Counted from the first letter of the stretch, positions 51,060 through 59,578 are shown. The stretch: DNA of 64,000 bases from Novosphingobium sp. (GCA_024236175.1 JACKKY010000001.1:1550001-1614000); one strand, 5' to 3'. Notes: generated by a model from the sequence alone, not told the origin. A program made the numbers and translations.

Positions 51060-52448
51060 ATGAAGCTTTCGCTGTTACCGGAAAACCCGGCGGGCTGGCC
51101 GCAGCACCGTTTCGAGGATCTTTTCGCGATCCCGCGCGAGGAGCTTGAGGCTCTCCAGCTCAAGGCGCTCCAGCTGCGCTACCCGCGGTTTCGCGACCGG
51201 GTTCCCGCGCTCAGGAAACTGGCAGAGCGTCAGGGAGTCGATCATATCGACACGCTCGACGACGTGCTGCCGGTCTGCTTCGACCACCGGGTCCTGAAGA
51301 ACTATCCCAAGCAGATCCTGGAGAACCGCGACTTCCCGAAGCTCACCGCCTGGCTCGACCGGCTGACGATGCACGACCTCACCCGGGTCGACCTGACCGG
51401 CGTCACCACGATCGACGGCTGGCTGGACCGGCTCGACGCATTCGGGATGCTGGTTTCCATATCCAGCGGCACGACCGGCAAGCTCAGCTTCGTGCCCCGA
51501 TCGCGGGATGAGTTCGCGGCGTGGCGCGTGAATTATTTCGAAGTCGGCAGGGCCGCCTGCGGTCTCGACAGCTATGCGACCCGGCTGCCGATGTTCAATC
51601 CGACCTACCGCACCGGCCACCAGACCGCGCTGAAGATGATGGCGCTGTTCCAGGTCGAGGCGGCGGGCGGCTGGGACAATTACCACACGCTGTACGCCGG
51701 CCACATGTCGGCGGACCTGCTGGCGCTGGCCGGCCGGCTGCAGGCGGCCGAGGATCGCGGGGAAGTGGAGCAGCTCGGCCTCGATCCGGCGCTGCTTGCC
51801 CAGCGCGAGGAGATGATTGAACAGGGCCGCCGCCGCGAGCAGGACCTGGAAGCCTGGTTCACGGCGATCATCCGCGATTTCAAGGGACAGCGGGTCCGCA
51901 TCGGCGGAATGTTCGCCGATCTCTACCGCGTCGCCCGGGCCGGGCTCGACAAGGGCATGAAGTGCGAGTTCGCACCCGGATCGGTGATGGTCGGCGGCGG
52001 CGGAATGAAAGGCTACAAGGGCGCGCCGGATGACTGGGAAGACCAGGTCAAGGAGTTCTTCGGCGTTCCCAAGCTCGGCAACCTCTATGGATTTTCGGAG
52101 TGCATCGGCAACGCGCCGCTGTGCGATGCCGGCTTCTTCCATTTCATGCCCTACGTCATTCCGATCGTCGTCGACGGCGAGATGCGGGCCCTGCCGCGCG
52201 AAGGCGTGCAGACGGGGCGGATGGTGCTGATCGACCTGCTGGCCGAAAGCTGCTGGGGCGGATTCGCCTCGGGCGACGAGGTCACGATCCACTGGGACGA
52301 GGACTGCCCGTGCGGCTGGAAGAGCCCGCGCGTCGGCAAGACGATCAGGCGGCTGAGCGAACCGGAAGGGGGTGAAGACAAGATTACCTGCGCCGGATCG
52401 CAGCAGGCGTACAACGAGTTCATGGAATATGTGATGGGGCAAGGATGA
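51060..52448 (+). CDS. LuxE/PaaK-like acyl-adenylate-forming protein, copy 2
   Basis: A 462-residue tandem paralogue of the previous gene, well over half identical by eye. It keeps ISSGTTGK, GGGGMKGYKGAPDDWEDQVK, YGFSECIGNAPLCDAG and DEDCPCGW. Differences cluster in the middle (residues ~150-230), where substrate contacts are likely. The two may form a heteromer or handle two acids in sequence. It is separated from copy 1 by 23 bp, and its stop overlaps the next SDR start (ATGA). Confidence 0.72.
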   Translation: MKLSLLPENPAGWPQHRFEDLFAIPREELEALQLKALQLRYPRFRDRVPALRKLAERQGVDHIDTLDDVLPVCFDHRVLKNYPKQILENRDFPKLTAWLDRLTMHDLTRVDLTGVTTIDGWLDRLDAFGMLVSISSGTTGKLSFVPRSRDEFAAWRVNYFEVGRAACGLDSYATRLPMFNPTYRTGHQTALKMMALFQVEAAGGWDNYHTLYAGHMSADLLALAGRLQAAEDRGEVEQLGLDPALLAQREEMIEQGRRREQDLEAWFTAIIRDFKGQRVRIGGMFADLYRVARAGLDKGMKCEFAPGSVMVGGGGMKGYKGAPDDWEDQVKEFFGVPKLGNLYGFSECIGNAPLCDAGFFHFMPYVIPIVVDGEMRALPREGVQTGRMVLIDLLAESCWGGFASGDEVTIHWDEDCPCGWKSPRVGKTIRRLSEPEGGEDKITCAGSQQAYNEFMEYVMGQG

Positions 52449-53191
52449 TGAGCGACAAGCCGCTGGAAGGGAAAGTCGCGCTGGTTACCGGCGCGGGACG
52501 GGGCATCGGGCGGGAAATCGCGCTGCGCCTGGCTCGGGACGGGGCGACCATCGTCGCCCATTATGCCCACAGCAAGGCCGGCGCAGAACAGACCGTTGCC
52601 GATATCGAGGCGATGGGCGGCACGGCGGTCGCCTATCAGGCGGACATCGCGAAGCGCCCCGACGTGAAGGCGCTGTTCGAGCGGATCGACGGCAATCCGG
52701 GGCGGCTCGACATCGTAGTCAACAATTCGGGCGTCAGCTCGGGCAGCCAGCTTGCCGACGTTACCGACGAGGAAATCGACACGATCGTCGGCATCAACAT
52801 GCTCGGCCCGCTCTACATCGCGAGCGAAGCGGCCAAGCGCCTGTCGGACGGGGGCAGGATCATCAACTTCAGCTCCAGCGTCGCCAAATATCCGCTGGCG
52901 GGCGCCGGGCTCTATTCGGCGGCCAAGAAGGCGGTCGAGAGCTTCACGGAGAGCTGGGCGCGCGAACTGGGCGCGCGGGGCATAACCGTCAACGCCGTCA
53001 TCCCCGGCGCCACCAGCCCGGGCATGATCGACGGCTCGCCCGAGTACTACGATTTCTTCGCGGGCGCCTCGCCTTTCAAGCGCATCGGCAAGGCCGACGA
53101 AATCGCCGCTGTCGTCGCTTTTCTCGCTTCGCCGGAAGCAAGCTGGGTTACCGCGGGAAGCATTCTCGCTAATGGCGCTGCGAACACCTGA
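52445..53191 (+). CDS. SDR family NAD(P)-dependent oxidoreductase (FabG-like)
   Basis: A 248-residue classical SDR: TGAGRGIG, NNSGVSS, NFSSSVAK (catalytic Ser), YSAAKKAVESF and a C-terminal TAGSILANG. Coupled to LuxE-like copy 2 by an ATGA overlap; an ATG one codon later (MSDKPLEGK) is equally possible. In the operon it could reduce an acyl aldehyde or ketone formed after adenylation, but this is inference. Confidence 0.86.
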   Translation: MMSDKPLEGKVALVTGAGRGIGREIALRLARDGATIVAHYAHSKAGAEQTVADIEAMGGTAVAYQADIAKRPDVKALFERIDGNPGRLDIVVNNSGVSSGSQLADVTDEEIDTIVGINMLGPLYIASEAAKRLSDGGRIINFSSSVAKYPLAGAGLYSAAKKAVESFTESWARELGARGITVNAVIPGATSPGMIDGSPEYYDFFAGASPFKRIGKADEIAAVVAFLASPEASWVTAGSILANGAANT

Positions 53192-53211
53192 TTCTCGAGG
53201 GAGAGCGATTC

Positions 53212-53961
53212 ATGACAGTGAAGGTAGCATTGGTCACCGGCGCGGCGGCCGGGATCGGCGCAGCTTGCGCGAAGCGGCTGGCGCAGGACGGCATCGCCAT
53301 CGGCGTGCTCGACCTTGACGAGGAACGTTGCGCGGAAACGGTGGCGGCGATCAAGTCGGCCGGCGGCACGGCCGTTGCGCTGGGCGCCGACGTGTCCAAT
53401 CGCGAGCAGGTGTTCGCCGCCGTCGCCAAGCTGCGCGACGCGCTGGGGCCGGTCACCATCGTCGTCAACAATGCCGGCGTCACCGATTTCACGCCTTTCG
53501 AGGAAGTGACCGACGAGCTCTGGGACTTCGTCTACGCCGTCAATGTGCGCGGCCCGATGATCGTCACCCAGGCCGTGCTGCCGGACATGAAGGCGGCGCA
53601 TTGGGGGCGCATCGTCAACATCTCCTCGTCCAGTGCGCAGACCGGCGCGATCAACATGATCACCTATTCCTCGTCCAAGGGCGCGATCGTCACGATGACG
53701 CGCTCCATGGCCCAGGAGTTCGGGCCTCACGGCATCACCGCGAACAACATCCCGCCCGGTTCCGTTATGGGCACGATCATGTCGGAAGCGAACCGCGACC
53801 GGTTCCAGATCCCGACCGAGACGCTGCTGGCTTCGCTGCCGGTCCGCCGCCTGGGCGAGCCGAGCGACATCGCCAATGCCTGCGCCTGGCTTTGCCTGGA
53901 GGAAAGCAGCTACGTCACCGGCCAGACGATCGGGGTCAACGGCGGTCGCGTGGTGACCTGA
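53212..53961 (+). CDS. SDR family NAD(P)-dependent oxidoreductase
   Basis: A 249-residue classical SDR: TGAAAGIG, NNAGVTD, NISSSSAQT (Ser), YSSSKGAIV and TGQTIGVNGG. Asp in GVLDLDEERC after strand 2 favours NAD. Last gene of the IclR-facing operon, preceded by GAGGGAGAG and followed by a GC hairpin shared with the convergent Slam gene. It is the third SDR of this operon. Confidence 0.87.
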   Translation: MTVKVALVTGAAAGIGAACAKRLAQDGIAIGVLDLDEERCAETVAAIKSAGGTAVALGADVSNREQVFAAVAKLRDALGPVTIVVNNAGVTDFTPFEEVTDELWDFVYAVNVRGPMIVTQAVLPDMKAAHWGRIVNISSSSAQTGAINMITYSSSKGAIVTMTRSMAQEFGPHGITANNIPPGSVMGTIMSEANRDRFQIPTETLLASLPVRRLGEPSDIANACAWLCLEESSYVTGQTIGVNGGRVVT

Positions 53962-53966
53962 TCGTC

Positions 53967-53983
53967 GCCGGACCTGCTCCGGC
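53967..53983. terminator. Bidirectional hairpin between convergent genes
   Basis: GCCGGA-CCTGC-TCCGGC forms a 6-bp stem with a 5-nt loop in the 30-bp gap between the SDR and Slam-type genes. No U-tract follows on either strand, so termination efficiency is uncertain. Confidence 0.45.
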
Positions 53984-53991
53984 ACTTCGCT

Positions 53992-55425
53992 TCAGAAGTA
54001 CCGCGCGAGCTTGAAGTTCACGCGGTGGCGTTCGGAACGGTAGAAGGCGTAGTTGGTGTCGATCTGCGAGTAGCGGTATTCGACGGATGGCGAAAAGCCG
54101 GCCAGGCGGAACTGCCTGAGGCCCAGGTAGACGCGCCCCTGATAGCGCCAGTCCGATCGCTCGTCGAAGGAGAAGAAGGTCTGCGGCCGGTCGTATCTGG
54201 AATAGCTGATCCCGCCTGACAGGCCCGCGTTGATCCCGAGCGGAAGCTCGCCGCCGATGCCCGCGCTGAAGCCGTAGGTCGTGTTGGAATAGGCGTCCTC
54301 GTTGAGGAACTCGCGCCGCACATAGACGCTGCCCGATGCGATCGCCGATTTCGCGATGACCTGCTCATAGGTGGCGTTGGCGCCAAGCTGCCAGCCGTTG
54401 TAGCCGGGGTTCACCGGCGATTCCGTCCGGCGGCCGTCGAGCTGTACGCCCAGCCGCTGGCCGCTGCTGAAATCGTGCTGAAGCGTCAGTTTCGAACCGT
54501 ACTGGCGTGTAACCAGCCTTCCGCCGTACCAGCGCATGAGCCCGACACCCTGCGCCGTGACCCTGGTGTCGCTGCTCAGGGCCAGCTCCGGGCCTGCGGC
54601 CAGCTGGACCGCATGGTCGTCGGCGTCCTTGCCCTTATAGTTCACGAAAGAGGCGTCGGTATCGAACACGAACGCCAGGTTTTCGGCCGCCGGCAGGCGC
54701 AGCCCCGCATAGAAGCTGGCGGTCAGGCCGACGCCGGAGCGCGCCCGGGCATCCTCGTCGAGCGTGACCGGCAGGCGCACGGGTCCGAAATTGACGTCGA
54801 CCGTTTCCGCGTTGGTGGCGGAGTTGATGTTGCTGTCCGGCGCGAAACCGATGTCGAAACCGAAACGCCATTTGCGGTTGCTGCGAATGATCGAGCGGAC
54901 GTTGCTGATCTGGCGGGCGATGTCTTCGGGCAGGTTTTCGTCGTCCTGGGCCAGCCGCAGGTGGTAGTCGGCGTTGGTGAACTTGCCCTGCGCCATCAGC
55001 GCGCGCGCCAGTTCGAGCCGCACGCGGGTCTGCGTGGGATTGTCCTTCAGGATCGTCCGGAAGCGGCTGGCGGCCGTTTTCGCATCGCCCGTTTCGAGCG
55101 CGATCAGGCCGTCGAGGAAATTGTACTGGATTTGCAGGCCCGGTGCGTTGCTCAGCGCCGCCACGAAGGGCCTGGCCTCATCGTATTTCTTCTCGACCAC
55201 GAGCCGCTCGGCAAGGGCCAGGAGCTGGGCAGGCGAAAGCCGGTATTCGCATTTGCCGCGCACGCAGGTGGCGGGTCTTGCCGGCGCGGAGACCGGGGCC
55301 GCCGCTGCCGGCACTTCGGCAATCGCGAGCTGGGGAACGCTCTCCGCGGCCTGCGCATTGGACGCAAGCCCGAGGCTCGCCATCACCGGGGCAATGGCGA
55401 GAGAGCGTTTCAGCGCTGACGGCAT
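53992..55425 (-). CDS. Slam-type outer-membrane protein (surface lipoprotein assembly modifier)
   Basis: A 477-residue outer-membrane protein. Signal peptide ends near SNAQA; residues ~60-185 form TPR-like helices (YDEARPFVAAL, GDAKTAASRFRTILKDNP, RLELARALMAQGKF). The DUF560 C-terminal barrel then shows alternating aromatic strands and ends in RVNFKLARYF, with terminal Phe as BAM signal. Slam proteins move lipoproteins to the cell surface. The gene for a TbpB-like lipoprotein is immediately upstream; stop and start share one base (TAATG). Confidence 0.82.
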   Translation of the reverse strand: MPSALKRSLAIAPVMASLGLASNAQAAESVPQLAIAEVPAAAAPVSAPARPATCVRGKCEYRLSPAQLLALAERLVVEKKYDEARPFVAALSNAPGLQIQYNFLDGLIALETGDAKTAASRFRTILKDNPTQTRVRLELARALMAQGKFTNADYHLRLAQDDENLPEDIARQISNVRSIIRSNRKWRFGFDIGFAPDSNINSATNAETVDVNFGPVRLPVTLDEDARARSGVGLTASFYAGLRLPAAENLAFVFDTDASFVNYKGKDADDHAVQLAAGPELALSSDTRVTAQGVGLMRWYGGRLVTRQYGSKLTLQHDFSSGQRLGVQLDGRRTESPVNPGYNGWQLGANATYEQVIAKSAIASGSVYVRREFLNEDAYSNTTYGFSAGIGGELPLGINAGLSGGISYSRYDRPQTFFSFDERSDWRYQGRVYLGLRQFRLAGFSPSVEYRYSQIDTNYAFYRSERHRVNFKLARYF

Positions 55426-56666
55426 TACTTCACGCCGACGAATGCACCGAGAACGTCAATCCGCTCGTCCGGGTTGCCGCCGACGATCCTGAAGCCGCCG
55501 CCGGCTTCCTCCCCGTTGGGGCCGTAGAAGGCTCCGTCGATGGTCGATCCGGCGATGGTTACATCGTGACGGTCGCCCGCGGGGTTGGTGAAGTAGGCGC
55601 TGTCGAACTGGCCCTTGAACCCGCCGAAAGTGATCAGGTTGATAAGGCCGTCGCCCGAGGCGTTGAACGTGGCGCCGGCTGAAAGGACCGAGGATTCCGG
55701 GCCGGTATAGTAATCGAGCTGCGGCGCGAGCACCGTGCCGATCAGGGCGAGCTCGAAGGAATCATTGGCGAAATCGACATCGAGCGTCGAGGTGCCCTCG
55801 ATCCACTGGTAGTAGCTCGGCAGAACCGTCGTGCCGATCGAACTCTGTCCGTCGATCGTCGGGTTGAAGATCATCGATGCCAGCATCGAACCCTGGAACG
55901 AACCGGTGCCGGTGGTCGGCACGGAATCGCTGTTGGTCGCCTCGCCATAGGCGAAGGCGCCGCGTTCGAGATGCCAGGTCGTCGTGTCGTAGACAGTGGT
56001 GCCGACCGTCAGCTGGCCGAACGACAGGGCGTTGCGGACATAGCCGGCAAAGGTCACATACTGCGTTTCCGTCCCGGGCTTGAGCACGAACAGGCTCGCG
56101 GCCTGGTAGGAACTTCCGGTTTCGCCTGTCGGCGGGTTCTGGTTGTCTCCGGGATTGACGAGGCCCGTTCCGCTTTCGCGATAGGGCGACAACGGATTGC
56201 CGTCGCCGGCCTGCAGATACTGGATATTGTTGTTGCTCAGCTCCGGCGTGCCCCACTGCGGCTCGAGGTTGCCGCCGAAGTCTGTCCGGCTCGCGGGATC
56301 CTGGAAGCGCGTCTGGGCCTGGGCACCCGAGAGCGGGTCCTGCACCGTCAGGGTGTAGACGGCGTCCGCGGGATCATAGGCGATCGAGATCGTCGAATTG
56401 CGGATGGTCGTCGTCTTGCCGGCGAAGGTCTCGCCCTGCTGGTCGCAGCACTCGCGGGAGTCGGTCAGATACTCATAGACCTGGCTGCCGCCGATCCCGA
56501 CATAGGTCTTGGCATCGGTGGGGTTGGCGAAGGTGTGAGGATCCTGGGCACCGCTGCCGCCGTTGCCGCCGCCCGCCGCCGGTGGAGGCGCGCTGACGGT
56601 TTCCAGACCACCGCCGCCGCAAGCAGCAAGCAAGGACGTACTGGCAAGCAAGAGAATAGAACGCAT
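55425..56666 (-). CDS. TbpB-like surface lipoprotein, likely Slam client
   Basis: A 413-residue lipoprotein. Signal peptide MRSILLLASTSLLAAC gives the lipobox LLAAC; a Gly-rich linker follows. The C-terminal segment GAFYGPNGEEAGGGFRIVGG is the TbpB-type barrel-handle motif (G-x-F-x-G-P-x-x-E-E-x-G-G), which in neisserial proteins is close to what Slam recognises. An earlier Cys pair (RECCDQQ) is notable. Ligand unknown; haem, iron carrier or other nutrient are possible. The ATG at 56666 is set by the signal peptide. Confidence 0.78.
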   Translation of the reverse strand: MRSILLLASTSLLAACGGGGLETVSAPPPAAGGGNGGSGAQDPHTFANPTDAKTYVGIGGSQVYEYLTDSRECCDQQGETFAGKTTTIRNSTISIAYDPADAVYTLTVQDPLSGAQAQTRFQDPASRTDFGGNLEPQWGTPELSNNNIQYLQAGDGNPLSPYRESGTGLVNPGDNQNPPTGETGSSYQAASLFVLKPGTETQYVTFAGYVRNALSFGQLTVGTTVYDTTTWHLERGAFAYGEATNSDSVPTTGTGSFQGSMLASMIFNPTIDGQSSIGTTVLPSYYQWIEGTSTLDVDFANDSFELALIGTVLAPQLDYYTGPESSVLSAGATFNASGDGLINLITFGGFKGQFDSAYFTNPAGDRHDVTIAGSTIDGAFYGPNGEEAGGGFRIVGGNPDERIDVLGAFVGVK

Positions 56667-56833
56667 GTCATGACCCCGGAATTGTTCTGAAGGCAATGGC
56701 TACCGGGTCAGGGTAAAAATGGAGTAAATTTCCCTTGTTGACTGCAATCTACGGGGGCGATCCGCAGGCGTGGCGGCGACTTGGCCCGGCGGCCGTTCCC
56801 GACCGTCCGCGGTTTCGACCCGGCCGCAATACA

Positions 56834-56871
56834 AAGATCTGCCGCAGCCGGTGGCCGGCGCGGCAGATCTT
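56834..56871 (-). terminator. Hairpin with 12-bp perfect stem, likely terminator of the chemotaxis operon
   Basis: AAGATCTGCCGC and its exact reverse complement flank a 14-nt loop that itself contains a GCCGG/CCGGC dyad. On the minus strand the stem ends ATCTT and is followed by TGTATTG, a short T-rich tail. It lies about 105 bp beyond the MCP stop codon. Confidence 0.6.
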
Positions 56872-56896
56872 CGATGAACGGAGCAATGTTTCGAAG

Positions 56897-56967
56897 CGGC
56901 CTGAAAGCTTGCCCGCATGTCGCGCCGCCAATGAACGCGGCGCAGTCGCGGAGGGGCTTTCAGGCCG
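56897..56967 (-). repeat. Nested inverted repeat just after the MCP gene
   Basis: Outer stem CGGCCTGAAAGC/GCTTTCAGGCCG (12 bp perfect) encloses an inner GCGCCGC/GCGGCGC stem (56922-56928 with 56937-56943). It begins 8 bp beyond the MCP stop on the minus strand and precedes the terminator-like hairpin, so it would form a structured 3' UTR. Confidence 0.6.
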
Positions 56968-56975
56968 TCCAGTCC

Positions 56976-58424
56976 CTAGGCTGCGAGGGCCTGCGGATCG
57001 GAAACGGCGGGGCGGCTGCCGGCGCCATCGTCCAGATTGAAGGTTTCCACCGCGCCGGCGACTTCACCCGCCTGTTCGGCAAGGCTGCGCGCGGCGGCGG
57101 TGCACTGCTCGGCCATGGCCGCATTCTGCTGGGTCATGCGATCCATGTCGCCAACGGCCGAATTGATCTGGCCAAGGTTGGCGGCCTGCAATTCGGCGGA
57201 CTGCGCGATTCCGTCGATCGCGTCGCGCAAGGTGCCGACGCGATCGGCAATCGATGCCAGCGCACTGCCGGTTTCGCCGACAAGCTCGACGCCCTTGGCG
57301 ACCTGCTGGGCGCTTCCCGTGATGAGCTCCTTGATGTCGTTGGCGGCCTCGGCGCTGCGCTGGGCGAGCGCACGAACCTCGCTGGCGACGACGGCAAAAC
57401 CCTTGCCGGCTTCGCCGGCGCGGGCCGCTTCGACGCCGGCGTTGAGCGCCAGCAGATTGGTCTGGAAGGCGATGCCGTCGATCACGGTGATGATCTGGCT
57501 GATCTGCTTCGATGATTCCTCGATCTGCCCCATCGCTTCGACCGCCTGGCTGACCACGACGCTGCCTTGCGAGGCTTGCTCATGCGCAGTGACGATGGAC
57601 TTGCGCGCTTCCGCGGTGGTGCTCGCCGTTTCCTGGACCTTGGTCGTCACCTCGCTGATCGAGGCGGCGGTCTCCTCCAGGCTCGCGGCCTGCTGCTCGG
57701 TGCGGCGGGCCAGATCGTCGGACGCCGCGTTGATCTCGCGCGAGCCGTCCGAAATGGCGGCCACTCCGTCGACAACGGCGGTCATCGCATCGCGCAGGGC
57801 CGACACGGCGTCGTTGAAGTCGTTCTCGACCTTCGCATACTCCTCCGGCAGGCCAGCCGCGTGAACGGTGAGATTGCCCTTGGCGACAGAGGCCAGCGCA
57901 TTACCGAGTTTGTCACGCACGACCGTACGCATCTTTTCCTCAGTATCGATGAAGTATCCGGAAAGTCCGAGATCGATGTCGAGAAGCGAGACGCGGACAA
58001 GCGCGGTCAGCTGCTTGGCCAGCGCCCGGCGCCAGGGCAGGAGCTTCCACAGACCGGGAGCCACCAGTTCCTCGATGATTTCCTCGAGCACGATCGTGTA
58101 GCCGCCCACATACCATTTGGGTTCCAGCCCGATCCGCGCGTGGACCTGGCCGATGTTGATCGCACGCTTGTGATACGCATCGTCCACGCCGTTGGTGAAC
58201 ACGCCGATCCAGTGATCGGTCTGCGCCTGCTTGGCGCGGTTCATGTGCTCCTTGCCGCTGAAGAAATGTCCCAGCTGCGGGACCGAGGACACTTTCTCGT
58301 AGAAACGGTCGAGCGCCTTGTCGATGCGGCGGTTGAGCGCCCGCTTGACACCGGCGAAAGCCGACTTGGGCGTGCGGTCGAGTTCGTAGTACGCGACTTG
58401 CGCAGCAAAGTTGTTGTCAGTCAT
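56976..58424 (-). CDS. Globin-coupled methyl-accepting chemotaxis protein
   Basis: A 482-residue soluble chemoreceptor without membrane segments. Residues ~1-170 are a protoglobin sensor domain with proximal His95 in QVHARIGLEPKWYVGGY. A short HAMP-like linker (SVAKGNLTVHAAGLP) leads to the signalling domain with the hairpin tip IIDGIAFQTNLLALNAGVEA-type sequence and EVRALAQRSAEAA. It should sense O2 or another haem ligand (aerotaxis) and signal through the CheW/CheA encoded in the same operon. No CheR/CheB-tethering pentapeptide is visible at the C-terminus. Confidence 0.87.
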   Translation of the reverse strand: MTDNNFAAQVAYYELDRTPKSAFAGVKRALNRRIDKALDRFYEKVSSVPQLGHFFSGKEHMNRAKQAQTDHWIGVFTNGVDDAYHKRAINIGQVHARIGLEPKWYVGGYTIVLEEIIEELVAPGLWKLLPWRRALAKQLTALVRVSLLDIDLGLSGYFIDTEEKMRTVVRDKLGNALASVAKGNLTVHAAGLPEEYAKVENDFNDAVSALRDAMTAVVDGVAAISDGSREINAASDDLARRTEQQAASLEETAASISEVTTKVQETASTTAEARKSIVTAHEQASQGSVVVSQAVEAMGQIEESSKQISQIITVIDGIAFQTNLLALNAGVEAARAGEAGKGFAVVASEVRALAQRSAEAANDIKELITGSAQQVAKGVELVGETGSALASIADRVGTLRDAIDGIAQSAELQAANLGQINSAVGDMDRMTQQNAAMAEQCTAAARSLAEQAGEVAGAVETFNLDDGAGSRPAVSDPQALAA

Positions 58425-58466
58425 CCGTAGCTCCGATCATTCATATAATCGCGTTGGAATCCAACT

Positions 58467-58751
58467 TCAGTGATTGGCGGGATTGCCGGTAGGTAGAACG
58501 GAAATCTTCTTGCGCAGGGCTTCCAGGCCCACCGCATCGATGGCGCAGTCGGCGAAGCCTTCCGCAAAGATCGACGCCAGCGAGCGCTGCTTCTGGGCGA
58601 TCAAGTCGATGGCTTGCAGCTCGTGCATGTGCCGAGCGACGACATCGGGATCGCGGCACAGCGCGGACCCGAGATTCTCGATCTCGGCTCCAAGCTCGCT
58701 GAGCACTTCCGAAATGGCGGCCAGCTGTTTCGAGGGGACCTGAACGGTCAT
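58467..58751 (-). CDS. Small helical protein of the chemotaxis operon
   Basis: A 94-residue, mostly alpha-helical protein (ISEVLSELGAEIENLGSAL and HMHELQAIDLIAQKQRSLAS) with two Cys (32 and 69). No named domain is recognised. The size, helical content and position between cheW and the MCP suggest a CheZ/FlaF-like accessory or coiled-coil adaptor, but that is speculation. The ATG overlaps the cheW stop (ATGA), supporting a real gene. Confidence 0.65.
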   Translation of the reverse strand: MTVQVPSKQLAAISEVLSELGAEIENLGSALCRDPDVVARHMHELQAIDLIAQKQRSLASIFAEGFADCAIDAVGLEALRKKISVLPTGNPANH

Positions 58752-59188
58752 GCAGCCTCGGCCATTGCGTCGGCGGCGTTGAGCGACTCGAGATTGAGCA
58801 CCATGACCATCCGGTCGTCGATGGCGGCGATGCCTTCGATGAACTTCACGACGCTATCGTCCGAAGTCGCCGGGGGCGGCTGTATCTCGTCGCCCGAGAC
58901 GGTGACGATGTCACTGACCGAATCCACGATCAATCCGCGTGTCTGGTCGCCCGACTGGGTGACGATGATCGCGTGGCGCGGGGTGGCTTCGGTCGTGTCC
59001 CAGCCGAGCCTTGCCGCCAGATCGGTTACCGGAAGCACCGTGCCGCGCAGGTTCACCACGCCGGCGACGTAATGCGGCACATTGGGCAGGCGGGTGGCCG
59101 GCGTCCATGCGCGGATCTCGCGGATCGCCATGATGTCCAGGCCGAAGACCTGTCCGCTGACCTCGAAAGTGATAAATTCGCGATGCAT
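58748..59188 (-). CDS. cheW: Chemotaxis coupling protein CheW
   Basis: A 146-residue single CheW domain: EFITFEVSGQVFGLDIMAIREI, then LPNVPHYVAGVVNLRGTVLPV with the conserved NLRG loop, and IVDSVSDIV near the C-terminal half. It bridges the receptor and CheA. Located 18 bp after cheY and overlapping the small downstream gene. Confidence 0.9.
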   Translation of the reverse strand: MHREFITFEVSGQVFGLDIMAIREIRAWTPATRLPNVPHYVAGVVNLRGTVLPVTDLAARLGWDTTEATPRHAIIVTQSGDQTRGLIVDSVSDIVTVSGDEIQPPPATSDDSVVKFIEGIAAIDDRMVMVLNLESLNAADAMAEAA

Positions 59189-59206
59189 GCTGTCTTCTCC
59201 CTGCGA

Positions 59207-59578
59207 TTAGTGGGTGACCCGGCGAATGGCGGAAACGAGCTTTTCCGGATCGAATGGCTTCACGATCCAGCCCGTCGCACCCATGGCGCGTGCCCGGGCC
59301 TTCTTCTCGTCCGAACTTTCGGTGGTGAGAACCAGCACCGGCCGGTCGCGATGGCGAGCGCCAGAGCGCAGCTGTTCGATAAGCCCGAAGCCGTCGAGCC
59401 GGGGCATGTTGATATCGGTAATGATCACGTCGACCTCGTTGAGCGCCAGCCACTCCAGCGCCGCCACGCCGTCTTCGGCCTGTTCGACGTCGAAGCCGTT
59501 ACTCGTGAGAGCGTGGTTGAGGAGCGCGCGCATGCTGGCGCTGTCGTCAACGGTCAGAACCCTTGTGGATTTATGCAT
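59207..59578 (-). CDS. cheY: Chemotaxis response regulator CheY
   Basis: A 123-residue stand-alone receiver: acidic pair Asp11-Asp12, phosphoacceptor Asp55 (ITDINMP), Thr in VLTTESS and Lys in VKPFDP. It carries the phosphoryl signal from CheA to the flagellar motor or acts as phosphate sink. The ATG at 59578 is chosen because the VLTVDD strand follows directly; a longer frame runs into cheD. Confidence 0.88.
   Translation of the reverse strand: MHKSTRVLTVDDSASMRALLNHALTSNGFDVEQAEDGVAALEWLALNEVDVIITDINMPRLDGFGLIEQLRSGARHRDRPVLVLTTESSDEKKARARAMGATGWIVKPFDPEKLVSAIRRVTH

Larger units (their letters stand above)
56667..56975. other. 309-bp intergenic region between the chemotaxis and Slam operons
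   Basis: Contains no convincing gene. It holds the region upstream of the lipoprotein-Slam operon (an AT-richer stretch at ~56715-56745 where its promoter probably lies) and, nearer the MCP gene, two large inverted repeats listed separately. No Fur-like site could be assigned with confidence. Confidence 0.6.

Noticed and set aside
46687..53961. Literal bioluminescence operon
   Set aside because: No LuxC, paired LuxA/LuxB or flavin reductase is present; three SDRs and an HSL esterase fit catabolism better. Only the parallel in activity classes was kept.
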